Shown one piece after another: positions 21,337-34,064 of a DNA stretch of 64,000 bases. The notes beneath the pieces are model-generated. The model had not been told where the DNA came from and did no database searches. It saw only the letters and a list, made by a program, of their open reading frames with translations. This DNA is from Arenimonas caeni. GTDB lineage: Bacteria > Pseudomonadota > Gammaproteobacteria > Xanthomonadales > Xanthomonadaceae. Each line of letters opens with the position of its first letter. Position 1 is the stretch's first letter. Made by a program: the position numbers and the translations under genes. The DNA lies in contig NZ_KZ679087.1 in NCBI RefSeq assembly GCF_003024235.1, positions 1 through 64,000 on the forward strand. The letters are read 5' to 3'.

Positions 21337-22536
21337 ATGCCCCAGCTCGCCAAGCGCATGGGCCGTGCCAAGCCCAGCGCCATCATGGCCGTCGCCGAGA
21401 AGGCCAAGAAGCTCAAGGCCGAAGGCCGCGACATCGTCAGCTTCTCCATCGGCGTCCCCAACTTCCTGCCCGGCCCGCACGTGTATGCGGCGGCCCGCGA
21501 GGCGCTGGAAAAGGACAGCGGCCAGTACGGCTCCAACCGCGGCGCCGACGCCCTGCTCGACGCTTTCCTGCACCACCTCGAAGGCCTGGGCCTGGCCGGC
21601 TACACGCGCATGAACTGCGCCACCGGCATCGGCGCCAAGCACATCCTGTACAACCTGGCCGAGGCCCTGCTCGACGAAGGCGACACCATCGCCTACGCCG
21701 TGCCGTACTGGACCACGTACGCCGACATCGCCGAGGTCCTCAACGCGAAGATCCTCGAGCTGCCGTGCCCGGCCAGCCAGGACTACAAGCTCACCCCGGC
21801 CCAGCTCGACGCGGCGCTGGCGAGCAAGCCCAAGGTGTTCCTGTTCAACAACCCGAACAACCCGACCGGCATGGTCTACACCCGCGAGGAAATCGCGGCG
21901 CTGGCCGACGTCATCGCCAGGCACCCGGACACCTGGGTGATCACCGACGACATCTACAACACGATGGTGTTCGACGGCATCGGCTACCACAACTTCGTGC
22001 AGGCCCGCCCGGAGCTGCGTGAGCGCGTCATCTTCGTCGACTCACTGTCCAAGACCTACGGCATGCCGGGCTGGCGCGTCGGCTTCATGGCCGGCCCCGA
22101 AGTCGTGGCCAAGGCGCTGACGGTGCTCAACTCCACCCACATCACCAACCTGCCGGAAGTGGTGGTGGCCGCCGCGGTGGCCGCGCTCACCGGCCCGCAG
22201 GACGTGCCCACGGGCAAGTGCGCCGAGTTCCAGGCCAAGCGCGACATGGTCGTGGACACGATGAACGCCATCCCCGGCGTGGTTTGCCCCAAGCCGCAGG
22301 GCGCGTTCTATGTGTTCCCGGACATCAGCTGCGCCTTCGGCAAGTCGCACAATGGCGCGAAGATCGCCAACGACGTCGACTTCTGCGCCGTGCTGCTCGA
22401 AGCCAAGGGCGTGGCCTGCGTGCCGGGCTCGGCCTTCGGCGAGCCGCGCGCGATGCGCATCAGCTACACCTGCCCGACCGAGCAGCTGCCCAAGGGCCTG
22501 CAGCGGATCCAGGAATTCTTCGCCGAACTTTCGTAA
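21337..22536 (+). CDS. Pyridoxal phosphate-dependent aminotransferase (aspartate type)
   Basis: A 399-aa class I/II aminotransferase, most like aspartate aminotransferases of the gamma subgroup that interconvert aspartate and oxaloacetate. Signatures are NNPNNPTGMVYTREE (cofactor pocket), ITDDIYNTMVFDG, the PLP lysine in SLSKTYGMPGWRVGF, and the substrate-binding Arg near AMRISYTC. ATG 21337 has GAGG seven bases upstream. mdh follows after nine bases; since malate dehydrogenase makes oxaloacetate, the pair forms a sensible oxaloacetate-aspartate unit. Exact amino donor is not determined by sequence. Confidence 0.85.
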   Translation: MPQLAKRMGRAKPSAIMAVAEKAKKLKAEGRDIVSFSIGVPNFLPGPHVYAAAREALEKDSGQYGSNRGADALLDAFLHHLEGLGLAGYTRMNCATGIGAKHILYNLAEALLDEGDTIAYAVPYWTTYADIAEVLNAKILELPCPASQDYKLTPAQLDAALASKPKVFLFNNPNNPTGMVYTREEIAALADVIARHPDTWVITDDIYNTMVFDGIGYHNFVQARPELRERVIFVDSLSKTYGMPGWRVGFMAGPEVVAKALTVLNSTHITNLPEVVVAAAVAALTGPQDVPTGKCAEFQAKRDMVVDTMNAIPGVVCPKPQGAFYVFPDISCAFGKSHNGAKIANDVDFCAVLLEAKGVACVPGSAFGEPRAMRISYTCPTEQLPKGLQRIQEFFAELS

Positions 22537-22545
22537 GGAGCGTTT

Positions 22546-23529
22546 ATGAAGACCCCCGTTCGCGTCGCCGTCACCGGCGCCGCCGGCCAGATCGGCTACT
22601 CGCTGCTGTTCCGCATCGCCTCGGGCGAGATGCTGGGCAAGGACCAGCCGGTCATCCTGCAGATGCTCGAGCTGCCGATGGACAAGGCCCAGGCCGCCCT
22701 GCGCGGCGTGATGATGGAGCTCGAGGACTGCGCGTTCCCGCTGCTGGCCGGCATGGTCGGCACCGACGACCCGATGGTCGCCTTCAAGGACGCCGACGTG
22801 GCGCTGCTGGTCGGCGCCATGCCGCGCGGCCCGGGCATGGAGCGCAAGGACCTGCTGCTCAAGAACGCCGAGATCTTCACCGTCCAGGGCAAGGCGCTCA
22901 ACGCCGTCGCCTCGCGCAACGTCAAGGTGCTGGTGGTGGGCAACCCGGCCAACACCAACGCCTACATCGCCATGAAGTCGGCGCCGGACCTCGACCCGAA
23001 GAACTTCACCGCCATGCTGCGCCTCGACCACAACCGCGCGCTGTCGCAGCTGGCCACCAAGGCCGGCGTCGCCGTGGCCGACATCGAGAAGCTGGTGGTG
23101 TGGGGCAACCACAGCCCGACCATGTACCCGGACTACCGCTTCGCCACCGTCGGCGGCACCTCGCTCAAGGACAGGATCGGCGACGAGGAGTGGAACCGCG
23201 CCACCTTCATCCCGGTGGTCGGCAAGCGCGGCGCGGCCATCATCGAGGCCCGCGGCCTGAGCTCGGCCGCCTCGGCCGCCAACGCCGCCATCGACCACGT
23301 GCGCGACTGGGTGCTGGGCACCAACGGCAAGTGGGCCACCATGGGCATCCCCTCCGACGGCAGCTACGGCATTCCGAAGGACGTGATGTACGGCTTCCCG
23401 GTGATCTGCAAGGACGGCAAGTACGAGATCGTGCAGGGCCTGGAGATCGACGAGTACTCGCGCTCGATGATGGACAAGACCCTCGCCGAGCTCGAGGAAG
23501 AGCGCGCAGGCGTCGCCCACCTGCTCTGA
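22546..23529 (+). CDS. mdh: Malate dehydrogenase
   Basis: A 327-aa NAD-dependent malate dehydrogenase interconverting malate and oxaloacetate in the TCA cycle. It has the N-terminal Rossmann motif [17 protein letters not shown], substrate-specificity arginine loop [23 protein letters not shown], and the catalytic His in [11 protein letters not shown]. It is the longer, LDH-like cytoplasmic-type Mdh seen in Xanthomonadales, not the E. coli-type protein. AAGGAG precedes the start; spacing to the upstream aminotransferase is nine bases. A hairpin terminator follows. Confidence 0.95.
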   Translation: MKTPVRVAVTGAAGQIGYSLLFRIASGEMLGKDQPVILQMLELPMDKAQAALRGVMMELEDCAFPLLAGMVGTDDPMVAFKDADVALLVGAMPRGPGMERKDLLLKNAEIFTVQGKALNAVASRNVKVLVVGNPANTNAYIAMKSAPDLDPKNFTAMLRLDHNRALSQLATKAGVAVADIEKLVVWGNHSPTMYPDYRFATVGGTSLKDRIGDEEWNRATFIPVVGKRGAAIIEARGLSSAASAANAAIDHVRDWVLGTNGKWATMGIPSDGSYGIPKDVMYGFPVICKDGKYEIVQGLEIDEYSRSMMDKTLAELEEERAGVAHLL

Positions 23530-23538
23530 TCCCCCCTG

Positions 23539-23560
23539 AAGGCGGCCCCCGGGCCGCCTT
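23539..23560 (+). terminator. Hairpin after mdh
   Basis: A 9-bp stem (23539-23547 with 23552-23560) with loop CCCG, followed by CTGCTTC. It probably limits read-through from mdh into prpB, although the short gap leaves room for partial read-through. Confidence 0.5.
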
Positions 23561-23578
23561 CTGCTTCGAGGTAACCCG

Positions 23579-24466
23579 ATGTCGAACCAGAATTCCGCCG
23601 GCGCGCGTTTCCGCGCAGCCCTCGCCGCCGAAACCCCGCTGCAGGTGATGGGTGCCATCACCGCCTATGCCGGCCTGATGGCCAAGCGCACCGGCTACAA
23701 GGCGCTGTACCTCTCGGGCGGCGGCGTCGCCGCCAATTCGCTGGGCATGCCAGACCTGGGCATCAGCACGATGGAAGACGTGCTCACCGACGCCCGCCGC
23801 ATCGTCGACGCCACCGGCATGCCCCTGCTGGTGGACATCGACACCGGCTGGGGTGGCGCCTTCAACATCGCCCGCACGATCCGCAGCTTCCAGCGCATCG
23901 GCGTCGCCGCCGTGCACATGGAGGACCAGGTGGGCCAGAAGCGCTGCGGCCACCGCCCGGGCAAGGAGGTGGTGTCGAAGGATGAGATGGTCGACCGCGT
24001 GAAGGCAGCGGTGGACGCGCGCAGCGACGACGGCTTCGTCATCATGGCCCGCACCGACGCGGCGGCCGTGGAGGGCCTGGACGCCGCCATCGAGCGCGCG
24101 GTCGCCTACGTCGAGGCGGGTGCGGACATGGTCTTCCCCGAGGCGATGACCTCGCTCGACGACTACCGCAAGGTCAAGGCCGCCGTGAAGGTCCCGGTGC
24201 TGGCCAACCTCACCGAGTTCGGCTCGACCCCGTTCTACACTACCGACGAGCTGCGCGACGCCGGCGTGGACATCGCGCTGTACTGCTGCGGCGCCTACCG
24301 GGCCATGAACAAGGCCGCGCTGCACTTCTACGAGACGGTGCGCCGCGAAGGCACGCAGAAGAACATCATCGACACCCTGCAGACGCGGGCCGAGCTTTAC
24401 GACTTCCTCGGCTACCACGCCTACGAGGACAAGCTCGACGAGCTGTTCGCGAAAAAGGGCGGCTGA
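23579..24466 (+). CDS. prpB: Methylisocitrate lyase
   Basis: PrpB (295 aa) cleaves 2-methylisocitrate to pyruvate and succinate, the last step of the methylcitrate cycle for propionyl-CoA. Signatures are [29 protein letters not shown] (Mg binding), and the catalytic loop KRCGH with Cys123. The latter matches PrpB; isocitrate lyases share KKCGH but are much longer. The end of the gene doubles as part of a terminator for the opposite-strand channel gene. prpC lies 0.9 kb downstream on the same strand, separated by that opposing gene. Confidence 0.94.
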   Translation: MSNQNSAGARFRAALAAETPLQVMGAITAYAGLMAKRTGYKALYLSGGGVAANSLGMPDLGISTMEDVLTDARRIVDATGMPLLVDIDTGWGGAFNIARTIRSFQRIGVAAVHMEDQVGQKRCGHRPGKEVVSKDEMVDRVKAAVDARSDDGFVIMARTDAAAVEGLDAAIERAVAYVEAGADMVFPEAMTSLDDYRKVKAAVKVPVLANLTEFGSTPFYTTDELRDAGVDIALYCCGAYRAMNKAALHFYETVRREGTQKNIIDTLQTRAELYDFLGYHAYEDKLDELFAKKGG

Positions 24467-24478
24467 GGCCAGCCGCCC
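24452..24478 (-). terminator. Intrinsic terminator of channel gene, inside prpB
   Basis: Read on the minus strand, an 8-bp stem (24478-24471 with 24464-24457) with a GGCCTC loop is followed by TTTTT (24456-24452), a textbook intrinsic terminator for the channel gene ending at 24486. Most of it is the last codons and stop of prpB on the other strand, so one sequence serves as coding end and opposite-strand terminator. Confidence 0.65.
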
Positions 24479-24485
24479 CCGGGGC

Positions 24486-25280
24486 TCAGCGCTCCAGCCG
24501 CGACGCGAGCAGGGCCACCTGCTCGCGCAGCGCCCGCACCTCGGACACCAGCGGCTCCTCGGCGTGGGAGACGGCGTCCTCGACGGTCTTCTTGCGCTCG
24601 GCGTCGATTTCCGACTGCATGGCCGACACCACCACGCCGATGAACAGGTTCAGGGCGGTGAAGCTGGTGGCCAGGATGAAGGGCACGAAGAACAGCCACG
24701 ACTGCGGGTGCACTTCCATCACCGGCCGGACGATGCCCATCGACCACGACTCGAGGGTCATCACCTGGAACAGGGTGTAGAGCGAGGCCGGCACGTCGCC
24801 GAACCACTCGGGGAAGGTCGGGCCGTAGAGCTTGGTGGCCATGACCGCGCCGACGTAGAAGATCAGGCCCAGCAGCAGCACGATCGAGCCCATGCCGGGC
24901 AGGGCGCCCAGCAGGGCGCCAACCACCCGGCGCAGCGACGGCACCACCGTCACCAGGCGCAGCACGCGCAGCACGCGCAGGGCGCGCAGCACCGCCAGCG
25001 GGCCGCTGGCGGGCAGCAGGGCGATGCCCACCACCACGAAATCGAACAGGTTCCAGGGGTCGCGGACGAAGCGGAGGCGCTGGACGAAGATCTTCGCCGC
25101 CAGTTCGAGCACGAAGACGGCGAGCGCGAAGGTGTCGATGGCCTGCAGCACGCCGCCCCAGCGGGCCACGATGGCCGGTTCGGTTTCCAGCCCCAGTACG
25201 GCGGCGTTGATCAGGATCAGGACCAGGATGAAGCGCTCGGTGGATCGGTGGGCGAGCAGGCGGGCGAGGAGGGCGGTCAT
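24486..25280 (-). CDS. Voltage-gated sodium channel family protein (NaChBac-like)
   Basis: A 264-aa single-domain ion channel with six predicted membrane segments. S4 carries arginines at every third position (Arg99, 102, 105, 108), the voltage-sensor pattern. The pore has selectivity filter T-L-E-S-W-S (residues 175-180), which matches NaChBac/NavAb (TLESW) and predicts sodium selectivity as a homotetramer in the inner membrane. S6 is [20 protein letters not shown], followed by a charged helical C-terminal tail ([29 protein letters not shown]) like the coiled coil of these channels. It lies antisense between prpB and prpC. Physiological role is unknown. Confidence 0.9.
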   Translation of the reverse strand: MTALLARLLAHRSTERFILVLILINAAVLGLETEPAIVARWGGVLQAIDTFALAVFVLELAAKIFVQRLRFVRDPWNLFDFVVVGIALLPASGPLAVLRALRVLRVLRLVTVVPSLRRVVGALLGALPGMGSIVLLLGLIFYVGAVMATKLYGPTFPEWFGDVPASLYTLFQVMTLESWSMGIVRPVMEVHPQSWLFFVPFILATSFTALNLFIGVVVSAMQSEIDAERKKTVEDAVSHAEEPLVSEVRALREQVALLASRLER

Positions 25281-25356
25281 GGCGGGGTGCCGGGTTCCTG
25301 GGGTTGGGTTCTGGAAGGATGGGGACGAGGGCGGATTCTAGACGGCCGCGACCTTC

Positions 25357-25362
25357 TATAAT
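25357..25362 (+). promoter_or_regulatory. prpC: -10 TATAAT of prpC
   Basis: A perfect TATAAT sits 22 bases before the prpC start, giving a short leader with GGAGG (25375-25379). The -35 is poor (TTCTAG with a 16-base spacer). It implies prpC has its own promoter apart from prpB. Confidence 0.5.
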
Positions 25363-25384
25363 CAGGTTTTTCCCGGAGGCCCCC

Positions 25385-26530
25385 ATGTCCGAACAAGTCC
25401 TTCCCAAGGCCAAGAAGTCCGTCGCCCTCAGCGGCACGGCCGCCGGCAACACCGCCCTGTGCACCGTCGGCCGCAGCGGCAACGATCTGCACTACCGCGG
25501 CTACGACATCAAGGACCTGGCCACGAAGGCCGGTTTCGAGGAGGTCGCCCACCTGCTCGTGCACGGCAGCCTGCCCACCGCCGGCCAGCTCAAGGCTTAC
25601 AAGGCCAAGCTGCGCCGCCTGCGCGGCCTGCCTGCCATCGTCACCGAAGCCCTGGAGCTGGTGCCGGCCAACGCCCATCCGATGGACGTGCTGCGCACCG
25701 GCTGCTCGGTGCTCGGCACGGTGTTGCCCGAGCGCGAGGGCCACCCGGTGGCCGAGGCGCGCGACATCGCCGACCGCCTGATGGCCAGCTTCGGCTCGAT
25801 GCTGCTGTACTGGTGGCACTTCACCCGCAACGGCCGCCGCATCGAGGTCGAGACCGACGACGACACCATCGCCGGCCACTTCCTGCACCTGCTGCACGGC
25901 GAGCCGCCCAGCGCTTCGCACGCCGAAGCCCTGGACAAGTCGCTGGTGCTCTACGCCGAGCACGAGTTCAACGCCTCCACCTTCACCGCGCGCGTCATCG
26001 CCGGCACCGGATCCGACCTGTTCAGCTGCATCACCGGCGCCATCGGCGCGCTGCGTGGCCCGAAGCACGGCGGCGCCAACGAGGTGGCGATGGACATCAT
26101 CGCCCGCTACGGCAGCGCCGACGAGGCCGAGGCCGACATCCGCGCCCGGGTCGAGCGCAAGGAAATCGTCATCGGCTTCGGCCACCCGGTCTACACCGTG
26201 GGCGATCCGCGCAACCCGATCATCAAGGAGATCTCGCGCAAGCTCTGCGCCGAAGGCGGCAACAAGACGCTGTTCGACGTGAGCGAGCGCATCGAGACCC
26301 TGATGTGGGACATGAAGAAGATGTTCCCCAACCTCGACTGGTACAGCGCCTCGGCCTACCACATGATGGGCGTGCCGACCGCGATGTTCACCCCGCTGTT
26401 CGTCATCGCCCGCACCTCCGGCTGGAGCGCGCACGTGATCGAGCAGCGCATCGACGGCAAGATCATCCGGCCGAGCGCCAACTACACCGGTCCCGAGGAC
26501 CGCGAGTTCCTGCCGATCGACAAGCGCTGA
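25385..26530 (+). CDS. prpC: 2-methylcitrate synthase
   Basis: PrpC (381 aa) condenses propionyl-CoA with oxaloacetate, the entry step of the methylcitrate cycle. Citrate-synthase-fold signatures are [12 protein letters not shown] (active-site His), [14 protein letters not shown] (second His), and [16 protein letters not shown] near the end. Length is that of short PrpC/CitZ-like enzymes, not the longer GltA, and [20 protein letters not shown] at the N-terminus is PrpC-like. Proximity to prpB supports the role. ATG 25385 has GGAGG six bases upstream. It converges with the antiporter gene with a seven-base gap. Confidence 0.92.
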   Translation: MSEQVLPKAKKSVALSGTAAGNTALCTVGRSGNDLHYRGYDIKDLATKAGFEEVAHLLVHGSLPTAGQLKAYKAKLRRLRGLPAIVTEALELVPANAHPMDVLRTGCSVLGTVLPEREGHPVAEARDIADRLMASFGSMLLYWWHFTRNGRRIEVETDDDTIAGHFLHLLHGEPPSASHAEALDKSLVLYAEHEFNASTFTARVIAGTGSDLFSCITGAIGALRGPKHGGANEVAMDIIARYGSADEAEADIRARVERKEIVIGFGHPVYTVGDPRNPIIKEISRKLCAEGGNKTLFDVSERIETLMWDMKKMFPNLDWYSASAYHMMGVPTAMFTPLFVIARTSGWSAHVIEQRIDGKIIRPSANYTGPEDREFLPIDKR

Positions 26531-26541
26531 GCGGCGCTCAG
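26527..26541. other. Stop-codon palindrome (prpC/antiporter)
   Basis: CTGAGC (26527-26532) and GCTCAG (26536-26541) pair around GGC and contain the stop codons of both convergent genes. A short 6-bp stem; perhaps a minimal bidirectional end signal. Confidence 0.35.
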
Positions 26542-28490
26542 GCGCCCTGCAGCAGGCTGGCGGCCCGGGCGACCTCGTCCTCCGTGCCGCGCAGCACCAC
26601 GGTGTCGCCTTCGGCGAGCACGGTGCCGGGGGCAGGGTCGAGCAGGCGCTCGCCGTCGCGGACGATCGCCGCGGCGGCGCCGTCGCCCAGGCCGAGCTCC
26701 TGCAGCGTCTTGCCACAGGCATTGCAGCCCGGCGGCAGGGCCACCGGCGAGAGCTGCTCGGCCGGCGTGGCGCCCTCGACCTCGCCGGCGAAGCGGGCCC
26801 GCAGCAGCGGGTAGCGCGCCGCCCGCTGTTCTTCGACCAGTTCCAGGATGCGCCCGGGCGCCACGTGCAGGCGGTCGAGCACGTGGGTGGCGATCATCAG
26901 GCCGGCCTCCAGCGTTTCCGGGACGATCTCGGTGGCGCCGGCTTCGCGCAGGGCCTCGAGCTGGCTGTCGTCGCGCGTGCGCACCAGCACCGGAAGCCTG
27001 GGATGCCGCGCCCGCACCAGGCCCAGCACGCGCAGGCTGGCGGCGGTGTCGTCGTTGCTCAGCACCATCAGTCGCGCGCGGTCCAGGCCCATGGACTCGA
27101 GCATCGCGGGGTCCGAGGCGTCGCCGAAGAACACCGGTTCGCCGGCCTGGCGTGCCTGCCGCACCTTGGCCAGGTCCAGGTCCATCGCACCCCAGGCGAT
27201 GCCCTGCTGCTCGAGGATGTGGCCCACGCTCTGGCCGATCCGGCCATAACCGCAAACGATCACATGCCGCTCGAGACTTTCGGTCCCGACGCCGATCGCC
27301 ATCGCCTCGGAGGCGCTCTCACGCTGTTTCGGGGTCAGCGCGCGGGCGATCGGGCCGCTGAAGCGAATCAGCAGCGGGCCGAGGATGAAGGAGAACAGGA
27401 CCGCGGTGAACGCGACCTGGGACTGGAATTGATCCAGGGCGCCGCTGGTGATGCTGATGGCGAGCAGGGCCAGGCCGAACTCGCCGCCCACGGCGACGAT
27501 CAGGCCGGTGCGCCAGGCCGACTCGAGCGGCATGCCGGCGCGGCGCACCAGCGCCGCCACCAGCAGGGTCTTGCTGGCCAGCATCACCACGGCGCCGCCC
27601 AGCGCCCAGGCCCAGACGTCGGGCAGCGCCGAGGGCTCGAACAGCATGCCGATGCCGATGAAGAACAGCCCCAGCAGCACGTCGCGGAAGGGACGGATGG
27701 TGGCCTCGACCTGGTGGCGGAACTCCGTCTCGCCCAGCACCATGCCGGCCAGGAAGGCGCCGAAGGCCAACGACAGGCCCAGCACCTCGGTCACCGAGCC
27801 GGCGCTGAGCGAAACAAACAGCACCAGCAGGGTGAAGGCCTCGGCCGAGCGCTGGCGCGCGACCACCCGGAACAGCGGCCTGAGCAGCCAGCGCCCGAGG
27901 AAGAACACCAGCAGGGTGGCGACGGCCGCCTTGGCCAGGGCCGTGCCGATCAGCAGGCCGATGGCGGCCGCGCCGACCGCGGTGCCCAGCACCGGGATCA
28001 CCACGATCAGCGGTACGGCCGTCACGTCCTGGAACACCGACATGGCCGTTCCGAGCCGGCCGTGGGGCGAGTTCTCCTCGCCCTGGTCCGAGAGCTGCTT
28101 GCTGATCAGGGTGGTGGAGGACTGGGCGAAGATCGCGCCGATCGCGAAGGCGGCCATCGGGTGCGCGCCCAGCAGCCAGGCCAGCAGGCCCACCACCAGC
28201 GTCGTCAGGCCGACCTGGGCGGTGCCCAGCCAGAGCACCTGGCCGCGCAGCGCATGCAGCTGCGGCAGCGAATAGTTCAGGCCGATGGTGAAGAGCAGGA
28301 AGACGATGCCGAATTCGGCGAACAGGTGGATGTTGCCGTCGTCTTCCACCAGCCCGATGATCGGCGGCCCGAGCAGCACGCCCACCGCCAGGTAGGACAG
28401 GCTGGTGGGGATGCGCAGGCGCTGGCAGACGAGGAAACTGGCGATGGCTGCGCCGAGCAGCAAAAGCACCTGCGCCAGACCATGCTCCAC
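26538..28490 (-). CDS. Kef/YbaL-type monovalent cation:proton antiporter
   Basis: A 650-aa CPA2-family antiporter, exchanging K+ or Na+ for protons at the inner membrane. About twelve membrane segments occupy residues 1-390 (from HGLAQVLLLLGAAIASFLV to AFTAVLFSFILGPLLI). A TrkA-N Rossmann domain follows (VIVCGYGRIGQSVGHILEQQ; FFGDASDPAMLESMGLDRA), then a TrkA-C domain to the end. It is closest in layout to E. coli YbaL. An unusual Cys-Asn-Ala-Cys motif lies in the TrkA-C part. It is divergent from the universal stress protein gene, sharing a 95-base control region. Confidence 0.9.
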   Translation of the reverse strand: MEHGLAQVLLLLGAAIASFLVCQRLRIPTSLSYLAVGVLLGPPIIGLVEDDGNIHLFAEFGIVFLLFTIGLNYSLPQLHALRGQVLWLGTAQVGLTTLVVGLLAWLLGAHPMAAFAIGAIFAQSSTTLISKQLSDQGEENSPHGRLGTAMSVFQDVTAVPLIVVIPVLGTAVGAAAIGLLIGTALAKAAVATLLVFFLGRWLLRPLFRVVARQRSAEAFTLLVLFVSLSAGSVTEVLGLSLAFGAFLAGMVLGETEFRHQVEATIRPFRDVLLGLFFIGIGMLFEPSALPDVWAWALGGAVVMLASKTLLVAALVRRAGMPLESAWRTGLIVAVGGEFGLALLAISITSGALDQFQSQVAFTAVLFSFILGPLLIRFSGPIARALTPKQRESASEAMAIGVGTESLERHVIVCGYGRIGQSVGHILEQQGIAWGAMDLDLAKVRQARQAGEPVFFGDASDPAMLESMGLDRARLMVLSNDDTAASLRVLGLVRARHPRLPVLVRTRDDSQLEALREAGATEIVPETLEAGLMIATHVLDRLHVAPGRILELVEEQRAARYPLLRARFAGEVEGATPAEQLSPVALPPGCNACGKTLQELGLGDGAAAAIVRDGERLLDPAPGTVLAEGDTVVLRGTEDEVARAASLLQGA

Positions 28491-28526
28491 GCCGTTTCCC
28501 CTTGACCGTCCATTGCCGTTGCGGGC

Positions 28527-28532
28527 AGTTTA
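28527..28532 (-). promoter_or_regulatory. Possible -10 of antiporter gene
   Basis: TAAACT on the minus strand (28532-28527), 37 bases before the start, could be a -10; the -35 is not recognisable. Confidence 0.25.
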
Positions 28533-28585
28533 GGGCACACCTCCCCGCTCCGACAGGATGCGCCCGCCCCGTGCGGATCGAAGCC

Positions 28586-29479
28586 ATGGCACCGTCGCCG
28601 GAAATCATCATCGCCGCCACCGATTTTTCCGACGCCGCCGGGCTTGCCGTGGAGCGCGCGGCGGCCATTGCCCGTGGCCACCGCTGGCGCCTGCGCCTGC
28701 TGCACGCGCTGGGCGACGGCGACTTGCTGGAGCGGCTGGACCAGGGGCTGCGCGGCGAGTTCTCGGTCGAACTGGCGCGCCGGGCCGCCGGCTCGCGGCT
28801 GGCCCGCGAGCGCGAGCGGCTGCTCGCGGCGGGCGTGGCCGACGTTGATTACGAAGTCATCGAGGGCACCTTGCCGTCCCTGCTGCCGCAGGTGCTGCAC
28901 CAGGGCGAGCATGGGGTGGTGGTGATCGGTGCACAGGGGGAAACCGGGTTCCGCCAGACCCTGCTCGGCTCGACGGCCGACCGGGTGCTGCGCTCGGGGG
29001 CCTTGCCGGTGCTGCTGGCCCGCCGGGATCCCGGGCAGCCCTATCGTCGGGTGGTGCTGGCGACCGACTTCTCCGACTCATCCCTGCGCGCGGCCCGGCT
29101 GGGCCTGGCGCTGGCGGCCGGGGCCGGGTTCTACCTGCTGCACGCACTCGAACTGCCGCCCGACCGCAGCCTGGCGTTCGCCAACGCCTCGCCGGAAACG
29201 AAAGAAGCGTTCCACCACGAGGCGCGCGAGCGCGCCAACCGCCAGCTGCAGGCCTTCGGGGCCCGGGTGGGCGAGGGTGGCGTCGAGCTCACCCGCGCGG
29301 TCCGAGAAGGGCCGCCCGCGGCCGTGCTGTCCGCCTTCGTCGAAGAGGCGGAGATCGACCTGGTCGTGCTGGGGTCGCGCCCGCGGGCGCGCTGGGAAGC
29401 CAACCTGCTGGGCAGCACGGCGCTGTTCGCGACCAACGGCCTGCCCTGCGACGTGCTGCTGGTCCCCGGCGGGGAGTGA
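28586..29479 (+). CDS. Universal stress protein, tandem domains
   Basis: A 297-aa cytoplasmic protein with two universal stress protein domains (about residues 1-143 and 150-297). Each begins with the beta-1 motif (IIIAATDFSDAAG; VVLATDFSDSSLR). Each ends with the ATP-binding pattern G-x2-G-x9-G-S/T: GAQGETGFRQTLLGST, and in the second GSRPRARWEANLLGST with an altered first part. ATP binding is therefore likely in domain 1 and less sure in domain 2. ATG 28586 is preferred over upstream starts by domain fit. It is divergent from the antiporter; a functional link in ion or pH stress is inference. Confidence 0.88.
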   Translation: MAPSPEIIIAATDFSDAAGLAVERAAAIARGHRWRLRLLHALGDGDLLERLDQGLRGEFSVELARRAAGSRLARERERLLAAGVADVDYEVIEGTLPSLLPQVLHQGEHGVVVIGAQGETGFRQTLLGSTADRVLRSGALPVLLARRDPGQPYRRVVLATDFSDSSLRAARLGLALAAGAGFYLLHALELPPDRSLAFANASPETKEAFHHEARERANRQLQAFGARVGEGGVELTRAVREGPPAAVLSAFVEEAEIDLVVLGSRPRARWEANLLGSTALFATNGLPCDVLLVPGGE

Positions 29480-29489
29480 GCCGGGCGCC

Positions 29490-29996
29490 TCAGGGCGCCA
29501 TGCGCTGCGTCGTGGCCGGGCTCGAAGCGACCACCAGGGCCGGGGCCGGCGGGGACAGGCGCTGCACCCGGAAGAAGGTGTGGTCGCCGATGGTGGCCAC
29601 CTGCGGGGCGCTGGCCCAGGCCGGGTTGGCCAGGTCCAGGGCGGCGAAGTGGCTGGCGCCGGGCACCACTTCCCGGCGCTCGCCGGGCGGCAGGCGCCAG
29701 TCGGACTGGGCCTGGAAGGCCACCTCGACGGCCTGTTCCCAGGCCTTGAGGTTCTTCATGCGAAGCCCCGGATTGACGATGGTCGGGGCGAACTGTTTGC
29801 GGGCGGTGACCACCTCGCACACCGAATCCCCCCACTGGCCGCTGTCGCGGCGGCGCAGGGCGACCTCGGCCACGGCGCGCTGGCCCAGTTCGGACTGGTT
29901 GCGGGCCTCGAGGTAGACCGTGGTCGCCAGGCAGAGCGGGTCGGCGGCCGGCTGGGGAAGGATCGAGGCCAGCCAAAGGACGAAAGACAGCTTCAT
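29490..29996 (-). CDS. SleB-type cell wall hydrolase
   Basis: A 168-aa exported protein of the Hydrolase_2 (SleB/CwlJ) family, which cleaves peptidoglycan. A short signal sequence (MKLSFVLWLASILPQPAA) precedes the core ATTVYLEARNQSELGQRAVA, VCEVVTARKQFAPT and GASHFAALD. The catalytic Glu in YLEAR is present. ATG 29996 has AAGGAG eight bases upstream, which decides it against a longer start. In non-sporulating bacteria such proteins act in wall turnover; role here unknown. It is convergent with the stress protein gene. Confidence 0.85.
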   Translation of the reverse strand: MKLSFVLWLASILPQPAADPLCLATTVYLEARNQSELGQRAVAEVALRRRDSGQWGDSVCEVVTARKQFAPTIVNPGLRMKNLKAWEQAVEVAFQAQSDWRLPPGERREVVPGASHFAALDLANPAWASAPQVATIGDHTFFRVQRLSPPAPALVVASSPATTQRMAP

Positions 29997-30305
29997 GGCG
30001 GAACTCCTTGCTCCGTTGCGCCGCACGTCCTCCGTCCGCCTTGCGGCGGTTCCTGCCGGGGTACAACGGGCTGGATGGAGTGGTGCGGCCTGGCGTTTTG
30101 GGGATGGACGAGCCGGGCTCGCATTCCGGGGTCGCAGGTCGGTTGCGCGACCCCCTGGAATCCCCGCAAAGCCATGCGCTGCGGGACCGAATTAAGGCGC
30201 GGCCCTGGGGCCGGGCGCCGTTTCCAGGCGCGCATACTACGGGGGAAAACCGAACCTTGCCTGAACGGCCCTCGCCAAGTCTTTGATTCTACTTGGAGCA
30301 ACTAC
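29997..30305. other. 309-base non-coding gap
   Basis: I see no supportable gene here. It contains the upstream region of the cell-wall hydrolase (minus strand) and the end region of the dienoyl-CoA reductase gene. A weak 6-bp hairpin (CCAAGT 30272-30277 with ACTTGG around 30288-30293) near the latter could be its 3' end. No clear promoter, repeat or RNA gene was recognised. Confidence 0.4.
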
Positions 30306-33947
<3,642 letters not shown>

Positions 33948-33988
33948 TTAGATTCCCGTTAACTTTTGGATCGTTAAGGTTTCTCCGC

Positions 33989-34018
33989 ACCTTGTGCGGC
34001 GGCCAAGCGCCACAAGGT
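33989..34018 (+). other. 5' leader hairpin of OmpA-family gene
   Basis: ACCTTGTG (33989-33996) pairs perfectly with CACAAGGT (34011-34018) around a GC-rich 14-base loop, 46 bases before the start. A 5' stem of this kind can prolong mRNA life, as known for E. coli ompA; function here is inferred. Upstream (33918-33988) is AT-richer and probably holds the promoter, but no confident -35/-10 pair was found. Confidence 0.45.
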
Positions 34019-34064
34019 CCGTAGCGTTCGAGCAGTATCCCCTGTTGAATTAATGGAGCAGACC

